DNA of 64,000 nucleotides from Rhizomys pruinosus (lineage: Eukaryota > Chordata > Mammalia > Rodentia > Spalacidae). The notes below the pieces were generated by a model. It did no database searches. It was not told the origin of the DNA and saw only the letters and a program-made list of their open reading frames with translations. Positions 34,128 to 46,580 of the stretch are shown one piece after another. Within the stretch, counting starts at the first letter, position 1. Every line of letters begins with the position of its first letter. The DNA lies in the NCBI GenBank assembly GCA_009823505.1, contig VZQC01013302.1, forward strand, positions 5,993,523 to 6,057,522. The letters are read 5' to 3'. Both the position numbers and the translations under genes were made by a program.

Positions 34128-34912
34128 CTACAAAGGAAGTATTAAAATCAAATTAAGAATATATAGAAGGATATTAATTAATCCACATTTGGAGTATAGA
34201 TTTTTTTTTATTTCTAGCCCCTTCTCCTGTTAGTTTATCAATGTACCAAAAATTCACTAAGTCCTTCTGATTTTCTAAGTCTCTTGTGCATAAAGTGCTG
34301 ATTAAATAGACTTATATTTTAGATCAGTTCTCTTAAATACTGAAGGGAAGACATCAAATTTCTCCAACAGTGAAACTACTCTGTACGTTAGTATAGTAGA
34401 AGCAAGCATTTGGTCACATATTTTCTCAAACCCACAATTTGCACTATTAAAATTAAACAATAATGTAGACTGTGGACTTTAGTTAACACTGAATATAAAT
34501 ATATATTCACCAAGTATAGCAAACATTTCACTGTGCGGTAAGATGATCAGGGTTACTATACATATTTCTTGAAGAAGCTACATGAGAAATCTCCATATTT
34601 TTCTTTACTTATGCTGCAAGAATAGGACCACTCTAAAGAACAAAAAAGTGTACATATGTTAATATTTTGTGATATTGGGGTAGACAGTATTTTTAGATAG
34701 AAAAATAGTAAATGAAAGGAAAACAATACAAATTTATTTCATCAAAACTAAAACTAAAGAAAAGAACAAACCTAAAGTATACAACTCTGATTATAAAAGC
34801 ACCACTAATTATTGGAAAAAGTAAAATCACATATTAGGTAAAATATTTGTAAAATGTATAGTGGTCAAACTACATATAATCATATATGTATATATTTTTA
34901 TTTATTATTATT
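34128..34912. other. Unassigned AT-rich DNA
   Basis: No repeat or exon recognised. It is duplicated at 39477-40261. Confidence 0.3.
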
Positions 34913-34913
34913 A

Positions 34914-35064
34914 TTTTTGGTCTTTTCGAGACAGGGTCTCCATATAGCCCCAGCTGTCCTGGAATTCACTCTGTATACCAGGCTGGCCTTGAACTCACAA
35001 AGATCTGCCTGCCTCTGCCTCCCAAGTGGTAGGATTAAAGGAGTGTGCCACGACGCTGGGCTGA
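34914..35064 (-). mobile_element. B1 SINE, antisense
   Basis: 'cttttcgagacagggtctcc', 'tcctggaattcactctgtat', 'ccaggctggccttgaactca' and 'gtgccacgacgctgggct'. Full length. Confidence 0.95.
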
Positions 35065-35604
35065 GGAAATCATGGCTTAAAGAACAATGTGGACATAATA
35101 TCTGTCCAGTTGTTGTATTATATTTGGGATGTTATACATGTCAATTTATGTAGGAGGTAGAACATACTTAAATACTTTCTTAGATTTATTTATAACATAA
35201 GTATTTGAACATTGTGATATGTGGGTTACCCTCTATTTTTATTGTTGTGCTAGGTTATGTGTTAAGAGTGGGTCAGGGCTCTATTATAATAAAATATCTA
35301 TTTTGATTTTGTTTATATTAATGGAAGAGTGAAGGTTTCTAAACACATTTTTCATACATTAAAGGGCACAAACTTCAAATGTACACTTTGATGGGTTTTG
35401 ATTAATACACAACCCAGAATGACTGCCAGAAAATGAATACATTAAAGTATCTCAATTCTGTCTCCCTAGAAAGTTCTTTTTGTTCTCTTTCTGACACATA
35501 ATCACCTTAATCATTGATGCATTCTTATTTCTAAAACCATAGGTGAGTTTTATTCTAGAATTTAATATAAAAAACTGTGAAGATACAAATTTTGTGTTTG
35601 TTCC
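35065..35604. other. Unassigned DNA up to the gap
   Basis: Possibly old L1 or unique sequence; nothing firm is seen. It ends at 'tttgtgtttgttcc' against the N run. Confidence 0.3.
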
Positions 35605-35732
35605 NNNNNNNNNNNNNNNNNNNNNNNNNNNNNNNNNNNNNNNNNNNNNNNNNNNNNNNNNNNNNNNNNNNNNNNNNNNNNNNNNNNNNNNNNNNNNNNN
35701 NNNNNNNNNNNNNNNNNNNNNNNNNNNNNNNN
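35605..35732. other. Assembly gap (128 N)
   Basis: A run of 128 undetermined bases. Left of it is unit A. Right of it is antisense L1 ORF2. Confidence 1.
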
Positions 35733-36108
35733 TTTTAGCTGCAGTGTTAGATCATTCACTTGTGCTCTTTCTGTTTTTTTAATGTAGGCACTTAGAGCTA
35801 TAAACTTCCCTCTTAGGATTGCTTTTAAAGTGTCCCATAGATTTTGCTGTGTTGTTTTATCATTGTCATTCAGTTCCAGGAATGTTTTTATTTCTTTTTT
35901 TATTTCTTCCTTGACCCACTCATTATTCAGGAGAGTGTTGTTTAGTCTCCATGTGTTCCTGTAGGTTGTAGGGTTTATTCTGGTGTTGATATTGAGTTTT
36001 ATTGCACTGTGGTCTGATAGAATGCATGAGATTATTTCAACCTTTTTATATTTGTTGAGTTTTTCCCTGTGTCCCAGTATATGGTCTATTTTGGAGAATG
36101 TTCCATGA
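35733..36108 (-). pseudogene. L1 ORF2 fragment, end of endonuclease domain and linker
   Basis: On the minus strand the frame includes '[17 protein letters not shown]', '[18 protein letters not shown]' (the Ser-Asp-His of the APE-type endonuclease) and '[16 protein letters not shown]'. It is closely related to 62815-63215. The open frame is unbroken for this stretch, so the element is young. It breaks at 36108 against unit B sequence, a typical 5' truncation point. The 3' part of the element is lost in the gap. Confidence 0.9.
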
Positions 36109-37637
36109 GGTATTGAGTATATTTTTGTGACAATTTTCCTCTCGTCTTTAATATTTTTGCAGAAAAAATTGATAAATAGCCCATAAGTATGTGAAAGAAT
36201 ATTAAAATCATTATACATTAAATAAATGTAAGTTAAATATATAGTTACCTATAGCTAAAAATAGAAAATAGCAAGTTTTGATAAAGATGTGGGGAAATTA
36301 TGACTTTTAGATACTGCTGGCGAGTATATAACATGGTGTAACCACTTTGGTAAATAGACTGACAATTCCTCAAAATGTTACTTTTGCTACTTCGGTATCT
36401 ACTTCAAAGAATTGGAAGTTTATTGATCCAAGTGCATAAATTAATATAATTACATAAATAATTAATTCTTAAATTTATTTTTGGTCATTATGATTGGGTG
36501 ATTTTTTTTATTTTTTTATTCCCATATAGTGGAATATTGTTTTATAATGAAGTTATGAAGTACTGCTATATGCTAGAACAGAGAAAACTAAGAACCATCT
36601 GCCAAGAAACATCAAGGAAGTATAACAAGTCACATATTATATACTTATATGCATGTCCAAAAGAAGTAAATCTGTGGAGACAGAAGTTATATTAGAAATT
36701 TCCAGAAGTTGAAAGGAATGTGAGTACTATTGAGAAATAATATATATTTGGAGGTACTGAAAATGTTCTAAAAGTACATTTTAGTGACATTTACTCAACT
36801 GTATGAATGTAATTGAACCATTGAATCATATATTTTGAATGAGTGAAATTTACTGTGGTTAACTATGAAAAGATGCTTTATGTCTATGTCATCAGAGAAA
36901 CCGAATTAAAATGACATTAACACACTACCAGCTAACCTTTAGAATGATGAAAATAGAAATATCAGGAAACCATGAATACTGACAGTAACATAAACTAGAA
37001 TTCCCATTCATTGATACTTGGAATAAAAGTGATGCAGCAACTTTGCGAGATAGATTAATAGTTTCACACAAAACAAGTATATACATACCTTGTTTTGGAG
37101 CAGTGTTCTCAAAGGAGTTTACCAAAACTTGGAAATAACCAAGATGTTCGTCAATAAGCAAATAGATGAACTGTGGTTTCTGCAAATAATGGAGAATTAT
37201 TCAAAACTAAATGGAAATGAGCTTACATGACATTAAGAAAATAAGGAAAATTTTTCAATTATGCTCCCAAGTGAAGAATAGACATGAACTACACACTGAA
37301 CAATCCTAAGTGTATGATATTGTGGAGAAGGGAAACTATAAGGACATTAAAAACTCAGTTGCTGTCAGGTGTTAGAGTATATAGCTGGTGTCAAAATTAA
37401 GCTTTGATCAATGGAGGACTTGGAGCAATGGATCTGGATCTGACTTGGAAGCCTGCTCCTTAAAGATTAGCTCTTGTGATTTCAGAGGATAGTATAAAGC
37501 TGCGAAGGAAGAAAATCAATCAATGGCACAACACAGCAGCAAAGCCTAATAACCACAACTATGACTGGCAGTGAAAACTATCCTGTTGGTGCGTTAGTGA
37601 CACTTTTATCTTGGAAGTAATAAATGTCTAATTAGAT

Positions 37638-37885
37638 TTTTTTAATTTTTTTTTATTTTATTTCTGTATGTGTATGAATGTACTGTATGCATGCACGTCT
37701 GTGCACCCGTGTCGTGCAACGCCGCGGAGGTCAGAAGAGGGTCTCGGATTCCCCTGGAACTGGAGTTCTCCTGGAATTGGAGTTTCAGACGGTTCTCGGC
37801 CGCCATGTGGGTGCTCGGGATCGCACCTGGGTCCTCTGTAAGAGCGGTCAGCGCTCTTAATCGCTAGGCCATCTCTCCAGCCCAC
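37638..37885 (-). mobile_element. B2 SINE, antisense (unit B copy)
   Basis: Identical counterpart of 32289-32536 with the same 16-bp target-site duplication. Not an independent insertion. Confidence 0.97.
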
Positions 37886-39064
37886 AAATGTCTAATTAGA
37901 TGTAAAGCCCAGCCAATGAGATGGAACTCATGGCTGGAGAATTCATAGATGTTAGAGAAAACACTACACTGGTCACATCCCTAGAAAAATGTAAATTCTT
38001 ATTTTATTCTAAACGTATAATCCTTATATTTAAAGACAATTTTACACCTCACCACTCATCATGAAGTTTCTTTTGTAACTGATGGAGACAATTATAGAGT
38101 TGCAGAATTGGTCAAACATAGAGAACAATTATCTGTGAGATGTCCCACACAATATGACACATCTACAATGCAACCTCCATACCTAAGACTCAGGAAAACT
38201 TACGAACTAGTAGCAGAGAGACTATTAAGAGAGACTATTAATGCATCTCCCAACTCTCATCAATGAAGTTTCCTCATGGAAAAGAAAGTGATTAAAAGAA
38301 TAAAGCCACAACTGCCTAAATTGTAGAGAAGAGATTGCAGATTCTTACATTAAACTTCTGCCACTCAAGGCCAAGAGAACACTGCAGAATAAAGAGTGTA
38401 AAGGTGCTTATATGAACTTACAGCAATGGTGACACAATGCACCAGACACATGCAAGCTCAAACCAGACAAACCCCAGCATAGAAGTGGGGAAATCAGTAA
38501 GAAGCCACAATTTTAGCTGAGGAACTACTGGCAACTTGTTACTGCTGGTCTAGGGAGAGTTGATATTCTTTAATGAGGTGATGCTAGATTGGTTGATGAG
38601 GCTCTAGGAGATGAACTCACTCTGAAGGATATTGGGGTACAGAAACATATCACTATGTGTCTTAATATATATGACAGAATTCATGGAAGCCAATGGGAGA
38701 TATTGGGGTTCAGGTAAGGGAGACATTCTAAATATTATCAATATATGTTATATGAAATATATGAAAGTTCAATAAAAAATAAAATAAGTTGAAAATAGCA
38801 AGATGTAAATAAATGGATAAATTGGGAGAAAATGTGCAACAAGTTAAGATGTGCAAACCCAGAAACTATTACACATAAAATCATTCTTAGAGGATTTTCC
38901 GCATAATGTTGTCTTATTGTAACTGCTGCAAAATCTAGGCTTAAGTTATATTCCACTTCTATGCACAGAAAAGGAGATATCTCCCAATACTAACATTCAG
39001 CATCAAGATATTATTTATTGAGGGACTGACTATATCCTTGAGGCAGTGTGTCTTGTTAGACCTT

Positions 39065-39471
39065 TGTGCTGGATAGCTTTAGTGTCAACTTGGCACACCT
39101 GGATTGAGGGAGCCTCAATTGGGAAACTGGCTCCATTGGATTGGCCTGTGGTCACATCTGTGGAGTATTATCTTGATGGTCGAGCAGAGTGGGAGAGCCC
39201 AGCTCATAATGAGTAGTGCCACCCTGGGCAGGTTATTGTGTACGGTATAAGAAGGCAGGCTGGGCATGAGCCAGGGGAGCAAGCCAGTGAACAGCACTCC
39301 TCCATGGCTTGTGCTTCAGCTTCTGCTTCCAGGTTCCTGCCCTGAGTACTTGCCTTGGGCTCCCTGAGTGAGAACTGTGACTCAGAAGATGTAAGCTGAA
39401 TAAACCGTTTCCTCCCCAAGTTGGTGTCAGTCAGAGTGTTTTGTCACAGCAATGGAAGACAAACTAGAACA
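39065..39471 (+). mobile_element. Solo LTR, MaLR/ERVL type (unit B copy)
   Basis: Identical counterpart of 33716-34122, with the same 'acctt' duplication. Confidence 0.85.
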
Positions 39472-40262
39472 ACCTTCTACAAAGGAAGTATTAAAATCAA
39501 ATTAAGAATATATAGAAGGATATTAATTAATCCACATTTGGAGTATAGATTTTTTTTTATTTCTAGCCCCTTCTCCTGTTAGTTTATCAATGTACCAAAA
39601 ATTCACTAAGTCCTTCTGATTTTCTAAGTCTCTTGTGCATAAAGTGCTGATTAAATAGACTTATATTTTAGATCAGTTCTCTTAAATACTGAAGGGAAGA
39701 CATCAAATTTCTCCAACAGTGAAACTACTCTGTACGTTAGTATAGTAGAAGCAAGCATTTGGTCACATATTTTCTCAAACCCACAATTTGCACTATTAAA
39801 ATTAAACAATAATGTAGACTGTGGACTTTAGTTAACACTGAATATAAATATATATTCACCAAGTATAGCAAACATTTCACTGTGCGGTAAGATGATCAGG
39901 GTTACTATACATATTTCTTGAAGAAGCTACATGAGAAATCTCCATATTTTTCTTTACTTATGCTGCAAGAATAGGACCACTCTAAAGAACAAAAAAGTGT
40001 ACATATGTTAATATTTTGTGATATTGGGGTAGACAGTATTTTTAGATAGAAAAATAGTAAATGAAAGGAAAACAATACAAATTTATTTCATCAAAACTAA
40101 AACTAAAGAAAAGAACAAACCTAAAGTATACAACTCTGATTATAAAAGCACCACTAATTATTGGAAAAAGTAAAATCACATATTAGGTAAAATATTTGTA
40201 AAATGTATAGTGGTCAAACTACATATAATCATATATGTATATATTTTTATTTATTATTATTA

Positions 40263-40413
40263 TTTTTGGTCTTTTCGAGACAGGGTCTCCATATAGCCCC
40301 AGCTGTCCTGGAATTCACTCTGTATACCAGGCTGGCCTTGAACTCACAAAGATCTGCCTGCCTCTGCCTCCCAAGTGGTAGGATTAAAGGAGTGTGCCAC
40401 GACGCTGGGCTGA
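40263..40413 (-). mobile_element. B1 SINE, antisense (unit B copy)
   Basis: Identical counterpart of 34914-35064. Confidence 0.95.
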
Positions 40414-41039
40414 GGAAATCATGGCTTAAAGAACAATGTGGACATAATATCTGTCCAGTTGTTGTATTATATTTGGGATGTTATACATGTCAATTTATGT
40501 AGGAGGTAGAACATACTTAAATACTTTCTTAGATTTATTTATAACATAAGTATTTGAACATTGTGATATGTGGGTTACCCTCTATTTTTATTGTTGTGCT
40601 AGGTTATGTGTTAAGAGTGGGTCAGGGCTCTATTATAATAAAATATCTATTTTGATTTTGTTTATATTAATGGAAGAGTGAAGGTTTCTAAACACATTTT
40701 TCATACATTAAAGGGCACAAACTTCAAATGTACACTTTGATGGGTTTTGATTAATACACAACCCAGAATGACTGCCAGAAAATGAATACATTAAAGTATC
40801 TCAATTCTGTCTCCCTAGAAAGTTCTTTTTGTTCTCTTTCTGACACATAATCACCTTAATCATTGATGCATTCTTATTTCTAAAACCATAGGTGAGTTTT
40901 ATTCTAGAATTTAATATAAAAAACTGTGAAGATACAAATTTTGTGTTTGTTCCTCAGTGAAGGCCTTCTCAGCTTTATCTATGTTGGTACACATATGTTT
41001 GATATTATAAATTAATTATCAATTCATGTTTTACTAATT

Positions 41040-41560
41040 AATTTTATTCTATTATATGAGTATAACAAAATTTGTTTTCCACTCAATTGGCGTGGATTTA
41101 TTCCTCTAGTCTGGGGCTATTATGAATAAAATGGCTATGAATAATTTCACACTTATGAGATTTTATATACAGAGTTCAATATAAGTTTTTATCTTCATTG
41201 AGTAAATCCTTAGGAATATATATATGTATATATATGTATATATATATATACATATATATATAATATTAATATGTATCGATTATATATATATATCATATAT
41301 ATAACAAATTAATATGACTGATGATACGTCAAATGGTTATCCATGTAGGCATATTGCTTATCATTCCTATTAGCAATGTATGAAGGTCTTAGTGCTCTTC
41401 CTCCATGCTAACTTAGTTTCACCAGTTTTTATGTATTTTTAATTTTAGTTATAATAGTGGATATGAAAAAATAAATTGTTAGGATTTTGGTTTACATTCT
41501 CTTGATGTATAATATTTAGACCAAAATCTATATTATGTTCACCAAGAACAAGATAGGATG
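41040..41560 (-). mobile_element. Ancient L1M fragment with AT microsatellite
   Basis: The plus strand shows 'tctggggctattatgaataa', 'gagtaaatccttaggaatat', 'cctattagcaatgtatgaag' and 'tttacattctcttgatgtat', the reverse complement of old L1M ORF2. A TA-rich microsatellite (41215-41305) sits inside. Confidence 0.7.
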
Positions 41561-43370
41561 GTAGTTCCATTTGTCTCCTAATGAAGCACAAAGCAAACTT
41601 CTCAGAGTCAAGAGGCTAAATCCCAAACTTCAAGTGTTACTCCCTATAATCAATATCACACGATTACATCAGACCTTGGGACAAAAAGCTACATACCTTT
41701 ATGTCTTGGCAAAGTTATTTAACATGGAAATTTCCTAAAGGGTCAGAACTTTTTTTTTTTAGTAAGAATTCATATCTATTGGTACTTGTTGTCTATTGCC
41801 GAGGGAATTCAAAGATTTTTCAAAGATACTAGTTCCTTTCTTCAAAGATATAACAAAAATAAATTGGGTTCTAGCCCTAGTGAATAATAAAAACACCATA
41901 TAATGACCAGAATTCCAATTTGTTAGAACTCAAGAAATTTCCCTGTGCCGTATTCATGTGAGGACAGCTTCAGTTATATTTTGTATCAAGTTGCTTGTGT
42001 GAGTTTACCACAAATACCTCTCAAAATTGTTCCTTTGGTAATTTTCAAAATATATTAGATATTTCTGAAAGAAAATACACACATTATATATATATATATA
42101 TCCTGGCAAACTGTTTATAAATGAGTGATAAGTCTCAGTTATTTCTCCAAGATAGAAATGATTTAACTAAGATTTTTATTCAAAGAAACTGACAGAAAGA
42201 AGTAACAGTTCTTTTTCCTGTAAAGAATTTGACAACACTGCCTTCCTGGATGTACTCTAAAAAGCCTTATCTATGGAATCTTGCGTTCTTATCCAAGGAT
42301 GAACCTTTTTTAAATTCAAAAGTGAAATCAAACCAACATAGTTTGCCTTTACATGTTTGGGAACCATCACATTTCTTACCTGATTTATTGAGGAAAGGGA
42401 ATTTGGAAGCACATGAAAGTATACTCAAGGCTTTCTTTGCTATGTAAAGGTACTTTCATGGTTGTTTGAGATTTACTCTTGAAACTCTGTAAGAGATTGC
42501 AAAGCTTTCCCAGGTAAAGAGTTCCAGGATGGGAAAGAATTTATTTGAAAATCTATGATGGTTTTCTCATTCACAGTAAGGCTAGGTAAAGGACACTAAA
42601 ATGATCAGTCTTTTTATTAGCAGCCTTGGATTTAACAATACAGATAATAAAAAAGTCAACAGCAGACAAACAAATAAACAAACTAACAACTAGAGAGCTA
42701 CCAGCTTAGAAAAAAGTGTGTACAAATTTGACAAAGATCACACACCAGGGTAGTCCCAGTTGATGTCATCATCTTACCCTAATTGCTGATGCCAACTTGC
42801 TTAAAATGACTACATCTTAGACTTCATAAACATTTTTCATCCTCCCAATATTTAGGGAAATTATTACAAAAATATAAATATATCAACAATAATAAAACTT
42901 AAGGAGTTGCTGCACTCATTTTAATGAAAATAAGTCTCAAACTGTCAGGGTTACTGGGATTTCTCATTCATGATCTAGAAGTAAAGAAACTGAAATATTT
43001 CAAAGATGCTATAAGGTTAAGCAACATTTACAACATTTGAAAAGTTTTAATATATCACAGCATTTCACAAAACATACAGAAATAGTACAGAGAACCTCAT
43101 CATGAAACATTTGTCATTTGTCAGAGTCACCAATTGTCATAATGTATTACATTCAATTTATCATGCTAGCCTCCTGTGGAAACAAAATTCAAGGATTTAG
43201 TATTTGCTGAAAGCTATAATTTATTGTAGTGTATTACCTAATTAGAGCATGAGATGATCTAAGATGATGACAGTAATAATAATAATAATAATAATAATAT
43301 AATTATTATACTTTGCAGTTTAAAAATGAGTAAACTAAGGTCACAGAACTAAGACATGTCATATCCAGGA
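41561..43370. other. Unassigned DNA
   Basis: No exon or repeat limits recognised. An ORF of 72 codons (42229-42447) has no domain. An (AAT)n run lies at 43277-43300. Confidence 0.3.
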
Positions 43371-43384
43371 ATAATAGTCTATTG

Positions 43385-44070
43385 TGTATAAGTACCACAT
43401 ATTCACTGTCCATGCAACAATTGATGGACATCTAGGTTGTTACCAAATTCTGACTACTATGGAAAAGGCAACAATGAACATTGATGAAGATGAATATCTG
43501 GAGTAGTGGGGAAAGTGTTTTGTGTCTATGAACAAGAGCATAATGACTATATTATATAGTAGATCCATTTCAAGGTTTTTGAACAATCTGCAGACAGATT
43601 TTCATAGTGGCTGTACCAATTTTCACTGTGTTCAGCAGTCTATGAATTCCCCTTTCTCTGCACCCTTGCATCTTGAGTCATTGTTTGGTTTTTGAACCAA
43701 ACATATTAGCCATTCTGTGTTGGGTATATGGAATGTCAAAGTGATTTTGATCTGCATTTCCATGATGAATAAATATGTACAGCATTTTTAATTATTTAAC
43801 ACTCACTTGCATATCATCTTCAGTGAACTCAATGCCCCACTTTTTTGGGGGGGTTATTGGTAGGAATTTTTTGATATTTGGATTTCGTGGTTTTTGTATA
43901 TTCTAGTATACACTACTCCTGTGTCAGAGGTATAGCTAGTAACGTTTTCTGTAGGCTGTTTTTTCACTCAAATGATGATGACCAGCACCATTTTCTGAAA
44001 ATACTTTCTTTCCTCTACTGTACAATTTTGGCTCCTTTGTCAAAAAATCAGAAGGTGATAAGTGATTGAA
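43385..44070 (-). mobile_element. Old L1 ORF2 fragment
   Basis: The plus strand reads 'attgatggacatctaggttg', 'gttttgatctgcatttccat' (adapted order) and 'tttggctcctttgtcaaaaa', which is antisense late ORF2. Decayed. Confidence 0.7.
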
Positions 44071-44894
44071 ATGTTATATATGCATGATTCAAATTAAAAA
44101 TAAAGACACTTAAGGAAACAATAAATGTTCATGGAGGGAGGCTTCCTGAGGATGGATGGTAGAATGCAAAAAGGGAACATTAGAGTAGAAAATGTTAAAT
44201 AGTGTAGAGAATGGGCAGAAACACAGAGGAGGGCATATGGGTAGGGATAGTTAACACTAAAGGCATTAAAAAAGCTATATGTAATCCTACCACTCTATAA
44301 GATTCTTAAAATATATAAATATACATTCTAAAAGACTAAAAGTAGCCTCTTAATGAACTTTTCTTACCACCATATGCAAATAAATCCTCAATGATGGTAA
44401 GGCACTGCCTCTCTAGAAGCTAAAGGACTCATCAGTTCTCAAAGGGGATTCATAGATTCTTAAAGAACATTGATCATGATCCTTGCTCTTGGTTATCCAC
44501 TGCAACTTGGTGCTAAGTGTTGAAGACACTGCACACATGAACTGTAGAATAAAGAAGGAGAACTCAAGCTTGTTCTGAATCCAAAGCCTCATCTCCACTG
44601 GCTAGTTTTCAAATGCTGGAAAGTGCCATGCATGCTATTGGAAAGAAAAAAAAACTGTTATGAACCTTACCCAGAGGTGAATCATGTGAAATACAACAAC
44701 TGGTCTGGCAAGATATTCCCATAGGTGCAAATATGGCATGAATGTAATGTAAGTCAATAACCACTTTCTATGAAAATTAGGATGGAACCAGTATCAGCTA
44801 TTGCTATAAAGCTTAATAACCTGACGCTAGACAGGTCTCAGTACATAGGGGAGGACAGCGTAATACCAGTTTTCCACTAAATATGTATGATCTT

Positions 44895-45110
44895 TTTTAT
44901 ATGCATTTTTTATGTGTATGAATGTACTGTCTGCATGTAGGTCTGTGCACCTGTGTCATGCAATGTCGCGGAGGTCAAAACAGGGCATTGGATTCCCCTA
45001 GGACTGAAGTCAAAGACGGTTCTCAGCCACCATGTAGGTGCTGGGGATCGAACCCAGGTCCTCGGCAAGAGCAGTCAGTGCTCTTAACCGCTAGGCCATC
45101 TCTCCAGCCC
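44895..45110 (-). mobile_element. B2 SINE, antisense
   Basis: It ends 'aggccatctctccagccc'. Perfect 14-bp target-site duplication 'atatgtatgatctt' at 44881-44894 and 45111-45124. About 30 bp of the middle is missing compared with 45326-45571. Confidence 0.95.
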
Positions 45111-45325
45111 ATATGTATGATCTTAAACTCACTCCTTGTAGTTTATTCTTATACACATAGATTAATGCATCTCTCTCTCTCTCTCACTGGAGACATTTCT
45201 TTATACAGCAGATGGTGATTAACGAAGAATCCCACAACTGGCCAATGTACAGAGAAAAAAAAAAAAGATATAACATCAGAGTGCTTATTCCTGAATAGAA
45301 TTCCTATATCACACTTCTGCCTTCT

Positions 45326-45571
45326 TTTTTTTTTTTAATTTTTATTTATTTCTGTATGTGTATGAATGTACTGTCTGCATGCAAGTCTGAGCACCCGTGT
45401 CGTGCAAAGCCGCGGAGGTCAGAAGAGGGTCTAGGATTCCCCTGGAACTGGAGTTCTCCTGGAATTGGAGTTTCAGACGGTGCTCAGCCGCCATGTGGGT
45501 GCTGGGGATCGAACCCGGGTCCTCTGTAAGAGCGGTCGGCGCTCTTAACCGCTAGGCCATCTCTCCAGCCC
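45326..45571 (-). mobile_element. B2 SINE, antisense, young-looking
   Basis: Full length, CpG-rich, with a perfect 16-bp target-site duplication 'cacacttctgccttct' at 45310-45325 and 45572-45587. Confidence 0.97.
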
Positions 45572-45749
45572 CACACTTCTGCCTTCTAAGGCTCAGACAT
45601 CCTTGTGGAAGAGATGGCAGAAAGATCATAAGAGCCAGAGATTTTCTTTTATATCTTCTTTTATTTTATGTCTTCTCAAAGTATTTTTTTGATTGTTTGT
45701 TTGTTTTCTTGCTTGCTTGGTTTTTGGCTGTTTTTGCTTTTTTGTTTTT

Positions 45750-45845
45750 GTTTTTAAGACAGGGGTCCCTATAGCCCCAGATGGCCGGGAACTCACTCTG
45801 CAAGAGCAGTCAGCGCTCTTAACCGCTGAGCCATCTCTCCATCCC
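45750..45845 (-). mobile_element. B2-B1 chimeric SINE, short
   Basis: On the minus strand it starts with a B2 head ('gggatggagagatggctcag' then 'cggttaagagcgctgactgc'). At the shared word 'cagag' it switches to the 3' part of B1 ('agtgagttcccggccatctg', 'gggctatagggacccctgtc') and ends in an A tail. No B2 tail is present. Confidence 0.8.
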
Positions 45846-46320
45846 TTATCTCTGTCCCCCTGCCCACCAACCCCAGACTTGGTTAGTTCACTTCCTTGTT
45901 GATTTACTTTCTTTCCTTTCTATCCATGAAGGGGCCAGAGCCATCTATCTTCAAACAACGCTCCATGGACTCAGAACTCTTGACATCAAGGATGACATGA
46001 CAAAGAGCTGCAGCCTGGTGCTTGCTGCTGAAACTGAATTTAGTTTGTATCACTCTGCGTGACAATGTGGCAACACACAAAGATGTGGGGGAGGGTCCCT
46101 CACCTTTGCCCTTTTCCAGTGAACTCAATAAATAATTGTTGTTGCTTGAATAACACCTTGCTGCGGGATCTGGTGCGGGTAGGGGCAACCACACTCCTGG
46201 TCAGCACCCTCCATTGTGCGTGTGTGCATGTGTGTGCATTAGTCACACAATGCCTTTTAGTTTGTTCTTTTGGACACATCACAATCTTTTCCTAGTTTTC
46301 TGTAGTTTTAGTCATTAAAT
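45846..46320. other. Unassigned DNA, possibly LTR-derived
   Basis: 'gtgaactcaataaataattg' followed by a C-rich part near 46150-46210 looks like a polyadenylation region plus U5 of some LTR. I cannot name it or set its ends. Confidence 0.3.
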
Positions 46321-46335
46321 GGGTGTCCCTTTCTT

Positions 46336-46539
46336 TTTTTTTCACATAGATTTATTTTTATTTTTTTTAACAAATCTAGGCCCGTGTTCCTGCCAATTCC
46401 CCACCCCGTCAGAGCTCATGCATTCTGCCAAACATGCTTTTCATCTCTTTCTCAGTCTTTCTCAATATTCTCCATGAGGAAGTTGAATGTTTTGAGCAGA
46501 AGTTCACTGTTTCAGTCAGTTTTTTGATGCAGTCCTTTC

Positions 46540-46580
<41 letters not shown>

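Larger units (their letters stand above)
30770..35604 (+). repeat. Tandem duplicate unit A (~4.84 kb)
   Basis: Homologous to 36119-40953 at a constant offset of 5349. From about 31060 on I found no difference by eye, and every open frame is identical. About six single-base differences lie in the first ~300 bp. The unit ends exactly at the N gap. Confidence 0.95.
36109..40953 (+). repeat. Tandem duplicate unit B (~4.84 kb)
   Basis: Repeats unit A with a 5349 offset and then, unlike A, continues without a break into 40954 onwards. The junction with the L1 shares 'aggtattgagtatat' with the start of unit A. Confidence 0.95.
44095..45665 (+). mobile_element. Rodent L1 (Lx-like) region, broken by two B2s
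   Basis: 'agggatagttaacactaaag', 'aatcccacaactggccaatg' and 'aggctcagacatccttgtgg' resemble rodent Lx-type sequence also seen near 430 and 32.8 kb. The two B2s at 44895 and 45326 interrupt it and each carries its own target-site duplication. Confidence 0.45.

Noticed and set aside
31149..40502. Pairs of identical frames suggesting duplicated genes
   Set aside because: All lie in the duplicated 4.84-kb units and fall in SINEs, LTRs or old L1. No gene is involved.
42229..42447. 72-codon frame as a possible exon
   Set aside because: No recognisable domain and no supporting second exon. The length is expected by chance.
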